In this document: positions 44,786 through 52,138 of the stretch, one piece after another
How the letters are laid out: each line of letters opens with the position of its first letter
Numbering within the stretch: position 1 is the first letter of the stretch
NCBI GenBank assembly: GCA_964535215.1
Contig: CAZHST010000022.1
Span: 1 to 54,451, forward strand
Direction of reading: 5' to 3'
DNA length: 54,451 bases
Origin: JACQHM01 sp964535215
GTDB lineage: Bacteria; Methylomirabilota; Methylomirabilia; Methylomirabilales; JACQHM01
Program-made: the position numbers and the translations under genes
Notes under the pieces: generated by a model
Told to the model about the DNA's origin: nothing
Database searches by the model: none
The model's input: the letters and a program-made list of their open reading frames with translations, nothing else

Positions 44786-46348
44786 ATGAGCAATCGAGAT
44801 GTTCAGGTGGCGAGGGTGTATCAGACTGCCACCAAGCACTCCTACTGGAGCGTCCGGTCAGGGGGCCATTTCCTGGACTGGGACAACAAACCGCTCCTCT
44901 ACAAGATCTACCCTGACCTCCCGTCCATCCCCCTCCCCCGGGAGTTCCCCCTGCCCCGGATGGACACCCTGACGGCGATCCGGGCCTTTGAGGCCCCAGG
45001 GGAACGGCCCCTCGACCTTGCCACCCTGGCCCAGATCCTCTTCTGCTCCGCCGGTCTGACGAAGAAGAAGATCTACCCTGGAGGCGAGGAGTACCACTTC
45101 AGGGCGGCCCCCTCCACGGGGGCCCTCTACGAGGTGGAAGTCTACGTGGTCTGTGCCGACCTGCCGGGGCTTCCCGCTGGCGTCTACCACTTCTCCCCTA
45201 TGGAGTTCACCCTTCGCCGCCTTCGCGAGGGGGACTTCCGGGGAGTGCTGGTCCGGGCGTCGGCCGGTGAGGAGGCCATCGCCCGGGCCCCTGCCACGGT
45301 GATCCTCACGGCCATCTTCTGGCGGAACGCCTGGAAGTACCAGGCCCGGGCCTACCGCCACTGTTACTGGGACAGCGGCACCATGCTGGCCAACCTGCTG
45401 GCGGTCTGTGTCTCCGCCCATCTTCCAGCCCGTCTCGTGACAGGCTTTGTGGATGCCTGGGTGGATCATCTCCTGGGGATTGACGGAGAGAAGGAGGGAA
45501 GCCTCGAACTGGTCCCCCTGGGCCGATCCGGCCCCCCCCCAAAAGAGCCGCCCGAGATCCCGCCCATCGCCCCCCGGTTCATCCCTCTTTCAAAAGAAGA
45601 GGTGGACTACCCGGAACTCCGCACGCTGCACGCCGCCTCGAAGCTTTCAAGCGAGGAGGAGGTCCGGGCCTGGCGGAACGCCCCCGTCCCGCCGCCCGGA
45701 CCGTCCCCTGCCGGGACATCCTATCCCCTGAAGCCCCTCGAAGCGGGGGCCTCCCCTTCCCGACCTCTAGGGGAGGTCATCCTCCGCCGGGGCTCGACGC
45801 GCCGGTTCACCCATGAGGCCATCTCTTTCCCCCAACTCTCCACGATCCTGGAGGCTTCCACCCGGGGGATCCCGGCCGACTTCCTGGGCGGGCCCGGGAC
45901 GAGCCTGACTGACCTCTACCTGATCGCCAACGCGGTGGACGGCCTGCCGAAAGGGGCCTATTACTTCTCGCCGGTGGAGCGAAGCCTCGGGCTCCTGAAG
46001 GAAGGGAACTTCCGGCGGGAGGCCGGCTACCTCTGCCTGGAACAGGCCCTCGGGGCCGATGCATCCGCCGTCGTCTTCTTCCACGCGGACCTCGAGGGCA
46101 TCCTCGAGCGCTACGGGAACCGGGGGTACCGGATTGCGCAACTCGAGCCGGGGATCGTGGGTGGCAAGATGTACCTGGGCGCCTATGCCCTTGGTCTGGG
46201 CGCGACAGGCTCCACCTTCTACGATGACGACGTGGTCCGGTTCTTCTCCCCCCACGCCAAGGGGAAGGTCGCCCTCTTCGTCGTCGCCGTCGGGCGAGGG
46301 GCTCGGGTGCCGGGGCGGATCGAGCGCCTGATCCCTGGCCAGCGCTAA
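44786..46348 (+). CDS. duplicated SagB/ThcOx-type nitroreductase-fold dehydrogenase
   Basis: A 520-residue protein made of two nitroreductase-like FMN domains (about 40-235 and 325-510). First half: LDLATLAQILFCSAGLTKKK, FRAAPSTGALYEVEVYVVCA, GVYHFSPMEFTLRRL, RHCYWDSGTMLANLLAVCVS. Second half: VILRRGSTRRFTHEAISFPQ, DLYLIANAVDGLPKGAYYFS and LGAYALGLGATGSTFYDDD. The style YHFSP..HCYWD.G corresponds to the SagB/ThcOx group, which in RiPP clusters oxidises azolines; no precursor peptide or cyclodehydratase gene is seen here. Start ATG 44786. Confidence 0.88.
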   Translation: MSNRDVQVARVYQTATKHSYWSVRSGGHFLDWDNKPLLYKIYPDLPSIPLPREFPLPRMDTLTAIRAFEAPGERPLDLATLAQILFCSAGLTKKKIYPGGEEYHFRAAPSTGALYEVEVYVVCADLPGLPAGVYHFSPMEFTLRRLREGDFRGVLVRASAGEEAIARAPATVILTAIFWRNAWKYQARAYRHCYWDSGTMLANLLAVCVSAHLPARLVTGFVDAWVDHLLGIDGEKEGSLELVPLGRSGPPPKEPPEIPPIAPRFIPLSKEEVDYPELRTLHAASKLSSEEEVRAWRNAPVPPPGPSPAGTSYPLKPLEAGASPSRPLGEVILRRGSTRRFTHEAISFPQLSTILEASTRGIPADFLGGPGTSLTDLYLIANAVDGLPKGAYYFSPVERSLGLLKEGNFRREAGYLCLEQALGADASAVVFFHADLEGILERYGNRGYRIAQLEPGIVGGKMYLGAYALGLGATGSTFYDDDVVRFFSPHAKGKVALFVVAVGRGARVPGRIERLIPGQR

Positions 46349-46374
46349 CGGCCCCGAATCCCAGGGTTTTTGCC

Positions 46375-46403
46375 TTGACACAAGGGATCGGTCCCTGGTA
46401 GCG
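46375..46403 (+). promoter_or_regulatory. promoter of the peroxiredoxin gene
   Basis: TTGACA (46375-46380), 17-base spacer and GTAGCG (46398-46403). The leader then contains a 7-bp hairpin CCGGGCC / GGCCCGG at 46427-46446. Confidence 0.4.
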
Positions 46404-46484
46404 TGGCTGGGAAACCTGAGGACATCCCGGGCCTCCTTCGGCCCGGTGTCTTGAGACAACAGGGGAAAGAAAGGAGAGAGCGAG

Positions 46485-47138
46485 ATGACAACTGGTGAAC
46501 CGCGGTTCCCGCTTCAGCCGGGGGAGCCGGCGCCAGACTTCACGTTGCCGAGAGTGGACCGGGAGGGGACCGTATCGTTGACCGACTACCGGGGGAGAAG
46601 CCCGCTGCTCCTGGCCCTCTTCCGCGGGGTGTACTGCCCGTTCTGCCGGCGGGCCATTGCCCAGATGGGCTTGACCCGGGAGAAGCTTCAAGCGGTGGGC
46701 GTCGAGATGCTGGGGATCGTCGCCACCCGTCCGGAGAATGCCCGCCTCTACTTCCGGTTTCATCCCACGCGGGTGCCGTTGGCCGCCGACCCGGAGCTGA
46801 CCACGCACCGGTCCTACGGCGTGCCCAAGCCCCCGGTCACGCAAGAACTTCTGCAGGCTGTCCGGTCCATACGGGTCAATCCGACAGGGGAGCTGCCAGA
46901 ACCCTTGCCACTCGCGGAGGTGAGCGGCGTCCTGGACCGGCTGGACGGCTTCGAGCCCACCGAGATTGACCGACAGGAGTCTCAGCAGCAGTTTCCCCAG
47001 CTCGTTGGAGAATTTCTGGTGGATCGGGACGGGATTGTCCGCTGGGTGTACATCGAGTGTGCCGAGGAGGGCCTGGCCGGGTTGGACAAGTACCCAACGG
47101 ACGAGGAGCTGCTGACGGCGGCACGGGCCCTGGGGTAA
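46485..47138 (+). CDS. AhpC/TSA-type peroxiredoxin-like protein
   Basis: A 217-residue thioredoxin-fold protein without signal peptide. The opening PLQPGEPAPDFTLPRVDREG and active site LALFRGVYCPFCRRAIAQM (CPFC, about 48-51) are of the redoxin family, followed by LQAVGVEMLGIVATRPENAR and QFPQLVGEFLVDRDGIVRWV. The CxxC implies disulfide or peroxide chemistry in the cytoplasm. A central insert (about 115-165) is longer than in typical AhpC proteins. Ribosome site AAGGAGAGAG. It uses Cys here, in contrast to the Sec peroxiredoxin at 51446-51997. Confidence 0.88.
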   Translation: MTTGEPRFPLQPGEPAPDFTLPRVDREGTVSLTDYRGRSPLLLALFRGVYCPFCRRAIAQMGLTREKLQAVGVEMLGIVATRPENARLYFRFHPTRVPLAADPELTTHRSYGVPKPPVTQELLQAVRSIRVNPTGELPEPLPLAEVSGVLDRLDGFEPTEIDRQESQQQFPQLVGEFLVDRDGIVRWVYIECAEEGLAGLDKYPTDEELLTAARALG

Positions 47139-47143
47139 TCCAT

Positions 47144-47284
47144 TGACAAGCGGGCCGGACCCGTGACAGGATCCAGAGGTGGAGCGGTGGGCGGCCTCCC
47201 CTCAACGGGAGGCGATCCGGGGGGAGCGTCCTCAGGCCCCTGGCCGGGAAGGATCGTTCAGCAAGGAGACCCGGGCAGGGGCCT
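47144..47284 (+). other. structured intergenic region (candidate small RNA or leader)
   Basis: A promoter-like TTGACA (47144-47149) begins a GC-rich stretch with two hairpins. One is GCCTCCC / GGGAGGC (47194-47213). The other has 15-base arms, AGGCCCCTGGCCGGG against CCCGGGCAGGGGCCT (47234-47284, one mismatch, 21-base loop AAGGATCGTTCAGCAAGGAGA). No ORF and no U tract are present. It is upstream of the yggS promoter. Confidence 0.4.
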
Positions 47285-47291
47285 TCGTGGA

Positions 47292-47320
47292 TTGACATCC
47301 TAGATGGCCTTTGTTACCGT
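47292..47320 (+). promoter_or_regulatory. yggS promoter
   Basis: TTGACA (47292-47297), 17-base spacer, TACCGT (47315-47320), 20 bases before ATG. Confidence 0.55.
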
Positions 47321-47340
47321 TTTAGCCAGGACGGGAAGCG

Positions 47341-48093
47341 ATGACGATCAAGGACCGCCTGACGCAGGTTCAAAGGAGGATCAGGGAGGCGGCCCTCCGG
47401 GCCGGTCGGGACCCGGGTGAGGTCCAACTGGTTGCCGTCAGCAAGCTGATCAGCGCCGAGCGGATTCGGGAGGGAGTCGAGGCCGGGATCAGGATCCTGG
47501 GGGAGAACCGGGTCCAGGAGGCGAGGGCAAAGGTTGAAGCGCTCCCAGGGCTGGAGGTGGAATGGCATCTGGTTGGGCACCTCCAGACGAATAAGGCCAA
47601 GCTGGCCGTCCGGCTCTTCAGCCTGATTCACTCCCTTGACTCTCTCCGTCTGGCCCAGGAGCTGGACAAATGGGGGAGGTCGCTGGGAAAGACCGTCGAA
47701 ACCCTGGTGCAGGTCAAGCTGGCCGAGGAGGAGACCAAAACAGGGCTCCCTGAGGAGGAAGTCCTGCCCTTCCTTCGCGCCGTGGGGGATCTTCCCTCCG
47801 TGAGGGTCCAGGGGTTGATGCTCCTCCCGCCCTACTGTCCCGATCCTGAAGAGGTGAGGCCGTATTTTCGGAGGCTTCGCCAGCTCCTGGACCACCTGAA
47901 AGGAGAGCCCCTTCCTGAGAACGTGGTCCTCAGGCACCTCTCCATGGGGATGAGTCACGACTTCGAGGCGGCCATTGAGGAGGGGGCAACCCTCGTTCGG
48001 ATCGGGACCGCCCTCTTCGGCCCTCGGCCTTCAGCGGCTGAACCGGAGCCTGCAACCGTCGGCCAAGGGGGGCGGGGGCTGGCCGCGATTTGA
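47341..48093 (+). CDS. yggS: YggS family PLP homeostasis protein
   Basis: A 250-residue TIM-barrel protein that binds pyridoxal phosphate and keeps its balance in the cell. The PLP lysine is Lys35 in VQLVAVSKLISAE. Further family marks are ILGENRVQEARAKVEAL, EVEWHLVGHLQTNKAKLAVR, FSLIHSLDSLRLAQEL, KTGLPEEE, GLMLLPPYC and LSMGMSHDFEAAIEEGATLV followed by RIGTALFG. The C-terminal tail after FGPRPS is longer than usual. It starts a plus-strand run with rqcP, a carbonic anhydrase and an aldolase. Confidence 0.96.
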   Translation: MTIKDRLTQVQRRIREAALRAGRDPGEVQLVAVSKLISAERIREGVEAGIRILGENRVQEARAKVEALPGLEVEWHLVGHLQTNKAKLAVRLFSLIHSLDSLRLAQELDKWGRSLGKTVETLVQVKLAEEETKTGLPEEEVLPFLRAVGDLPSVRVQGLMLLPPYCPDPEEVRPYFRRLRQLLDHLKGEPLPENVVLRHLSMGMSHDFEAAIEEGATLVRIGTALFGPRPSAAEPEPATVGQGGRGLAAI

Positions 48094-48106
48094 TGCCGGA
48101 TCGGTC

Positions 48107-48388
48107 ATGCGGTTAGATCGCTTCCTGAAAGCGGTCAGGCTCGTGAAACGCCGGACCCTGGCCAAGGAGGCGTGCGAGGCAGGAAAGGTTGCAGTCGGCG
48201 GGGTGAAGGCCAAGGCCGGGCGAGAGATCCGGGTGGGGGATCGGATTGAGCTTTCCCTCCCCGGCCGCCGCCTTGTGATCGAGGTCCAGAAGCTTCCTGA
48301 GGGAAATGTCTCCAAGGCTGAAGCGGCTGGGCTTTACAGGATCCTTCACGAAGAGAGGTTCCCTCCTTCAGAGGACGATGAACGTTAA
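48107..48388 (+). CDS. S4-domain RNA-binding protein, RqcP/Hsp15-like
   Basis: A 93-residue protein that is little more than one S4 domain: MRLDRFLKAVRLVKRRTLAK, EACEAGKVAVGGVKAKAGRE, IRVGDRIELSLPGRRLVIEV. RqcP and Hsp15 bind 50S ribosomes carrying stalled nascent chains and help in ribosome quality control. The start ATG 48107 lies 13 bases after yggS; the longer frame overlaps yggS and has poor sequence. The acidic tail (PPSEDDER) is unremarkable. Confidence 0.92.
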   Translation: MRLDRFLKAVRLVKRRTLAKEACEAGKVAVGGVKAKAGREIRVGDRIELSLPGRRLVIEVQKLPEGNVSKAEAAGLYRILHEERFPPSEDDER

Positions 48389-48414
48389 CGGTTCACGGTG
48401 CTTAGGGAGGATTG

Positions 48415-48954
48415 ATGCTGAACCTTGACTGGACACGGGCCAAGGTTGATCCCAGTGTGTTTGTGGCGGACAATGCGACGATCATCGGTGATGTGACCAT
48501 CGGGAGGGATTCCAGCGTCTGGTATGGAGCCGTCCTCCGGGGTGATGTGGAGCCCATCACGATCGGTGAACGGACCAGCGTCCAGGACGGGTGTGTCCTC
48601 CATACGGATCCCGGCTTCCCGGTAATTGTCGGAAGCGGGGTGACCGTCGGGCATGGGGCCATCGTTCACGGGGCGGTGGTCGAGGATGACGTCATCGTCA
48701 GCATGGGAGCGGTGATCCTGAGCGGGGCCAGAATCGGCTCAGGGTGCATCGTCGGGGCTGGAGCCGTGGTGACCGAGGGGACGACCATCCTGCCCAATTC
48801 CTTAGTCCTCGGTGTCCCGGCCAAGGCCGTGAAATCCCTTACGCCCGAGCAGGCCCGTCGGATCAAAGAGTCGGCGGAACACTACGTCCGCTATGCGAAG
48901 GAACACAAGGCCGAGCAGGAGCGCCGGCTGGCCCGGAAAGGCCAGGCCCCCTGA
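48415..48954 (+). CDS. gamma carbonic anhydrase family protein
   Basis: A 179-residue left-handed beta-helix protein with hexapeptide repeats (I/V-G-x-x-x). ATG 48415 follows the ribosome site GGGAGGATTG. The zinc-binding His positions of gamma-CA are present: HTDPGFPVIVG (about His 64), VTVGHGAIVHGAVVEDD (two His). RTSVQDGCVL and LRGDVEPITIG also match. The helical C-terminal tail (IKESAEHYVRYAKEHKAEQE) is typical. Members hydrate CO2 or act as scaffolds; activity not certain. Confidence 0.93.
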   Translation: MLNLDWTRAKVDPSVFVADNATIIGDVTIGRDSSVWYGAVLRGDVEPITIGERTSVQDGCVLHTDPGFPVIVGSGVTVGHGAIVHGAVVEDDVIVSMGAVILSGARIGSGCIVGAGAVVTEGTTILPNSLVLGVPAKAVKSLTPEQARRIKESAEHYVRYAKEHKAEQERRLARKGQAP

Positions 48955-48967
48955 GAAAGGAGAAACC

Positions 48968-49624
48968 ATGAAGTTCTTCCTTGACACGGCAAGCCTCAAA
49001 GAGATCAAGGAAGCCGCCGAGTTAGGCATCCTGGACGGGGTCACGACGAACCCCTCCCTGATCGCGAAGGAGGGGCGCGACTTCAAGGAGCTGATCCGGG
49101 AGATCTGCTCCATCGTGAACGGCCCGGTGAACGTGGAGGTGGTCAGCACCACCTCCGACGGCATGCTGGAGGAGGCCCGTACCCTGGCCCAGCTCCACCC
49201 GAACATCGTCGTGAAGCTGCCCATGACCAGGGAAGGGGTGAAGGCCGTGAAGGTCCTGGCCTCCGAAGGGATCAGGACCAACGTGACCCTGGTCTTCTCC
49301 CCAGCCCAGGCCCTCCTGGCAGCGAAGGCGGGGGCCGGGTATGTCAGCCCCTTCGTCGGTCGGTTGGACGACATCAGCCACAAGGGAATGGGGATCGTCC
49401 GGGAGATTGTTCAGATCTTCAGGAACTACGCGTTCCCCACCCAGGTCCTCGTGGCCAGCATCCGGAATCCCCTGCACGTGATCGAGGCGGCCAAGATGGG
49501 GGCCCATGTCGCCACCATGCCCTGGCCCGTCCTGGCCCAGCTCTTCAAGCACCCCTTGACCGACATTGGTCTGGAACGCTTTCTGGCCGATTGGGAGAAG
49601 CTGGACAAAGGGCTCCGGGGATAA
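48968..49624 (+). CDS. fsa: fructose-6-phosphate aldolase / transaldolase-like protein
   Basis: A 218-residue compact class I aldolase of the Fsa/MipB transaldolase group. MKFFLDTASLKEIKEAAELG and ILDGVTTNPSLIAKEGRDFK are diagnostic, with the Schiff-base Lys in IVVKLPMTREGVKAV, TNVTLVFSPAQALLAAKAGA, YVSPFVGRLDDISHKGMGIV and VLVASIRNPLHVIEAAKMGA. Family members transfer dihydroxyacetone units. ATG 48968 has ribosome site AAAGGAGAAA. It follows the carbonic anhydrase by 13 bases. Confidence 0.94.
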   Translation: MKFFLDTASLKEIKEAAELGILDGVTTNPSLIAKEGRDFKELIREICSIVNGPVNVEVVSTTSDGMLEEARTLAQLHPNIVVKLPMTREGVKAVKVLASEGIRTNVTLVFSPAQALLAAKAGAGYVSPFVGRLDDISHKGMGIVREIVQIFRNYAFPTQVLVASIRNPLHVIEAAKMGAHVATMPWPVLAQLFKHPLTDIGLERFLADWEKLDKGLRG

Positions 49625-49646
49625 CCCTGGGAAAGGAGGTGCCGCG

Positions 49647-50462
49647 TTGACGGATCGGATCAACATTACCCTTCAGGGATGGGCCTTGATCCTGGGGGCC
49701 TCCAGCGGCTTCGGCGAGGCGGCGAGCCTTGCCCTGGCGGAAGCAGGCATGCACATCTTCGGCGTTCACCTGGATCGGAAGGCAACCCTTCCCAACGTGG
49801 AGCGGATCGTGGGGGAGATCAAGGGGATGGGGCGGGAAGCCGTCTTCTTCAACACGAACGCCGCCGACCCCGACAAGCGGAGGGAGGTCCTGGATGAGAT
49901 CGAGAAGATCCTGACCGAACGGGGGGAGCCTCAAGGGGTGAAGGTCCTGCTCCACTCCTTAGCCTTCGGGACGCTGAAACCCTACATCGCCGAAGATCCC
50001 AAGGAGGCGATCACCCAAGCCCAGATGGAGATGACCTTGGACGTGATGGCCCATAGCCTCGTGTACTGGGTTCAGGATCTGGTGAGCCGGAAGCTCATGG
50101 GTCAGGGGGGCAGGGTCTTCGCCATGACCTCCTCTGGAGGCTCGCGGGTCATCCCAAACTACGGTGCCGTCTCAGCGGCCAAGGCCGCCTTGGAGTCTCA
50201 CATCCGCCAACTGGCCATGGAGCTTGCCCCCTACGGTATCACCGCGAACGCCATCCGGGCCGGGGTGACGGACACCCCCAGCCTCCGGAAGATCCCGGGC
50301 CACGAGCGGCTGATCAAGATCTCTCTGGAGCGGAACCCGCACAGGCGCTTGACAACCCCAAAGGACGTGGCGGCCGCCATCGTGGCCCTCGCCCACCCGA
50401 ACACCGCCTGGGTCACGGGGAACATCATCGGCGCCGATGGCGGGGAAGATATCGTGGGGTAG
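49647..50462 (+). CDS. SDR enoyl-ACP reductase-like protein (FabI/FabL type)
   Basis: A 271-residue short-chain dehydrogenase. I start it at TTG 49647 with the very strong ribosome site AAAGGAGGTG (LTDRINITLQGWALIL). The nucleotide loop is GASSGFGEAASLALAEAG. The active site is NYGAVSAAKAALESHIRQLA, with Tyr and Lys six residues apart (Y-x6-K). That is the FabI/FabL arrangement, not the YxxxK of ordinary SDRs, so reduction of enoyl-ACP is likely. C-terminal WVTGNIIGADGGEDI fits. The gene is 22 bases after the aldolase. Confidence 0.85.
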   Translation: MTDRINITLQGWALILGASSGFGEAASLALAEAGMHIFGVHLDRKATLPNVERIVGEIKGMGREAVFFNTNAADPDKRREVLDEIEKILTERGEPQGVKVLLHSLAFGTLKPYIAEDPKEAITQAQMEMTLDVMAHSLVYWVQDLVSRKLMGQGGRVFAMTSSGGSRVIPNYGAVSAAKAALESHIRQLAMELAPYGITANAIRAGVTDTPSLRKIPGHERLIKISLERNPHRRLTTPKDVAAAIVALAHPNTAWVTGNIIGADGGEDIVG

Positions 50463-50477
50463 AGGTGAGGGAAGGAA

Positions 50478-50891
50478 ATGAGAGAGCCGGTGGCCTTCTA
50501 CCGCATGGGGCACGTCGCCCTGAACGTGACCGATCTCGAACGCTCGGAGAAGTTTTACGTGGAGCTCCTCGGCATGCGGCCCGTTTGGAAGAGCGAAGGG
50601 GAGATCGTCTTCTTAGAGTGCGGGAACGATGACCTCGCCCTGATCCAGATCCCGAAGGCCCGGCGGGAGGAGTATCGGAAACACCAGACCTTCCAGTTCC
50701 TGAACCACATCGGCTTCCGTGTCCGGACGAAAGAGGCGGTGGACCGGGCCGCCGAAGGGCTCCGGTCCAAGGGGATCGTCATCCAAGATGGCCCCAGGGA
50801 CCACCGGGACGGGAGCCGTTCTTTCTACTTCCAGGACCCCGACGGAAACGCCATCCAGATCCTGTGGGACCCTCTCCGCGAGAAGCCGTAA
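50478..50891 (+). CDS. VOC family protein
   Basis: A 137-residue glyoxalase/bleomycin-resistance fold protein. Metal-ligand positions are His in MGHVALNVTDLERSEKFY, His in LNHIGFRVRTKEAVD and the end FYFQDPDGNAIQILWDPLRE (a Gln where Glu is common). The substrate is unknown. ATG 50478 has ribosome site GAGGTGAGGGAAGG. It converges with the tlpA-like gene; an 8-bp hairpin CCCAGCTC / GAGCTGGG lies between at 50893-50915 without a U tract. Confidence 0.9.
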   Translation: MREPVAFYRMGHVALNVTDLERSEKFYVELLGMRPVWKSEGEIVFLECGNDDLALIQIPKARREEYRKHQTFQFLNHIGFRVRTKEAVDRAAEGLRSKGIVIQDGPRDHRDGSRSFYFQDPDGNAIQILWDPLREKP

Positions 50892-50898
50892 CCCCAGC

Positions 50899-51441
50899 TC
50901 ATCTCAGGAGCTGGGCGATGAGCTGCCTGGCCTCTTTACCCGCCCACGCCCGGGGGCCGAAGGCCCGGCCAATGACCGTTCCCTTCCGATCAATCAGATA
51001 CGTCAAGGGGAGGGCCCAGGCCCCGTAGAGGACGCTGACCTCCCCCTTGGGGTCAAGGAGGATCGGGTAGGTGACCTTTAGCTCCCTGACGAAGGCCTGA
51101 GCCTGCCTCGGGGACTCTTTGACATTCACGGCCACGACGACGAACCCCTTGTCCTTGAAGGCCTGATACAGCTCCTCCATCGCGGGCATCTCCTCCTTGC
51201 AGGGTGTGCACCAGGAGGCCCAGAAGTTGAGGAAGACCACCTTCCCCCGAAAATCCTGGAGGCCAACCTTCTTCCCGTCCAGCATCTCCGCGGTGAAGTC
51301 CGGGGCCTCCATCAGCGGCACAATCTTTTGGATGTCCAGGGCCTTGAAAAGGTCCACCGGCTGAGGAGAGCCGGAAGACGGGAGCCCCACCCCGAGAAAG
51401 ATCCCCACCAGGACGATGACAGGCACCCGCTTCGCCACCAC
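50899..51441 (-). CDS. TlpA-type periplasmic thioredoxin (redoxin) beside the Sec peroxiredoxin
   Basis: A 180-residue exported thioredoxin-fold protein. Starting at GTG 51441 (VVAKRVPVIVLVGIFLGVGL), it has a signal peptide or anchor and the redox site FLNFWASWCTPCKEEMPAME (WCTPC). Later parts include GFVVVAVNVKESPRQAQAFV, LLDPKGEVSVLYGAWALPLT and YLIDRKGTVIGRAFGPRAWA. Such proteins reduce disulfides or pass electrons in the periplasm. The gap to the Sec peroxiredoxin stop is four bases, so it is a likely electron donor for it. Confidence 0.93.
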   Translation of the reverse strand: MVAKRVPVIVLVGIFLGVGLPSSGSPQPVDLFKALDIQKIVPLMEAPDFTAEMLDGKKVGLQDFRGKVVFLNFWASWCTPCKEEMPAMEELYQAFKDKGFVVVAVNVKESPRQAQAFVRELKVTYPILLDPKGEVSVLYGAWALPLTYLIDRKGTVIGRAFGPRAWAGKEARQLIAQLLR

Positions 51442-51445
51442 CCCT

Positions 51446-51997
51446 TTAGTCTCCCTGGATCCTTTGAAGGGCCTGAAGCAGCTCCTCGTTCGAGAGGAGC
51501 TGGCGCGGGTCCGCCATGATCCGCTTGTACCGGATGACCCCCTTCTTATCAATGATGAAGTAGGAACGCTTGGCCAACCCCGCAAGGGGCCCGTCGGTGA
51601 TCAGGACGTCGTACTTCTTCATGACCTCCCGCTGGGGAAAGTCACTCAGGAGAGGGTACGGGAGCTTCAGCATGTCGGCGAAGGCCTTCTGGGAGAGGGT
51701 ATGGTTTGCGCTGACGGCAAGGATCTCAGCATCCAAGGCCTGGAACTTCGAGTAGTCGTCCCGACCGGACTCAAGCTCCCTGATTCAGGTCGGCGTGAAG
51801 TCCAGAACGTAGAACTCCAGGATGACGTTCTTCTTCCCCAGGAACTGACTCAGGCTGATCGTGTCCCCCCGTGTACTCGGCAGGCTGAAATCAGGAGCCT
51901 TCTCTCCCACCTCCACCGCCCGGACGACGGACACGACGGCCAGGAGGGAAAGAAGGAAGGGAAACGCCACGGCTGTTAACCGTCTGCGGCTCGTCAT
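51446..51997 (-). CDS. exported selenocysteine peroxiredoxin, in-frame UGA at the peroxidatic position
   Basis: A 183-residue peroxiredoxin read with the TGA at 51785-51787 as Sec. ATG 51997 (ribosome site AAGGAGGAGAAG) starts a signal peptide (LTAVAFPFLLSLLAVVSVVR). The mature part has VGEKAPDFSLPSTRGDTISL and then VILEFYVLDFTPTUIRELES, where U71 is exactly the peroxidatic cysteine place of the DFTPxC motif. The frame continues without a break: DYSKFQALDAEILAVSANHT, LPYPLLSDFPQREVMKKYDV, RSYFIIDKKGVIRYKRIMAD. There is no cysteine anywhere, so without Sec the protein would have no catalytic residue. Sec-containing peroxiredoxins are known in other bacteria. A SECIS-like hairpin follows the UGA. 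Gene callers split it into 77- and 96-residue pieces. The next gene is tlpA-like. Confidence 0.9.
51746..51775 (-). promoter_or_regulatory. bacterial SECIS-like stem-loop of the Sec peroxiredoxin
   Basis: Minus strand: upper stem GTCC / GGAC around loop GGTCG, which starts 19 bases after the UGA and begins with GG. A lower stem CTTGAG / CTCGAAG (one bulge) may extend it. Distance and loop G fit the bacterial SECIS pattern, though the upper stem is only four base pairs. Confidence 0.5.
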
Positions 51998-52026
51998 CTT
52001 CTCCTCCTTGAAGAGCACTTATCAAA

Positions 52027-52079
52027 ACCGCCAAGATGCAGGGGGCGCTACGAGAAGGAGCCCTTTGCACCTCGGCGGT
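52027..52079 (-). promoter_or_regulatory. long leader hairpin upstream of the Sec peroxiredoxin gene
   Basis: Minus strand ACCGCCGAGGTGCA pairs with TGCATCTTGGCGGT over 14 bp (two G-U), loop of 25 bases, then TTTTGATAAG. It ends 30 bases before the ATG at 51997. It may be a terminator of the upstream Nudix transcript or an attenuator or binding site controlling the selenoprotein. Confidence 0.5.
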
Positions 52080-52138
52080 GAGTTTTGTGAGGCATTCTTA
52101 AATGGGAAAGGCCAACTTGCGTTGAAAGGGCCCCGCCT

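Noticed and set aside
46485..47138. A possible third selenoprotein at the plus-strand peroxiredoxin
   Set aside because: Its active site reads CPFC with normal Cys codons and the frame has no internal TGA.
47178..47285. SRP RNA, tRNA-Sec or RNase P RNA in the structured region
   Set aside because: None of the conserved sequence blocks of these RNAs (for example the SRP GGAAGNAGCAG loop or a tRNA T-loop) is present.
50893..50915. Hairpin between the VOC and TlpA genes as a terminator
   Set aside because: A perfect 8-bp stem exists but no U tract follows on either strand, so it was only noted within the VOC entry.
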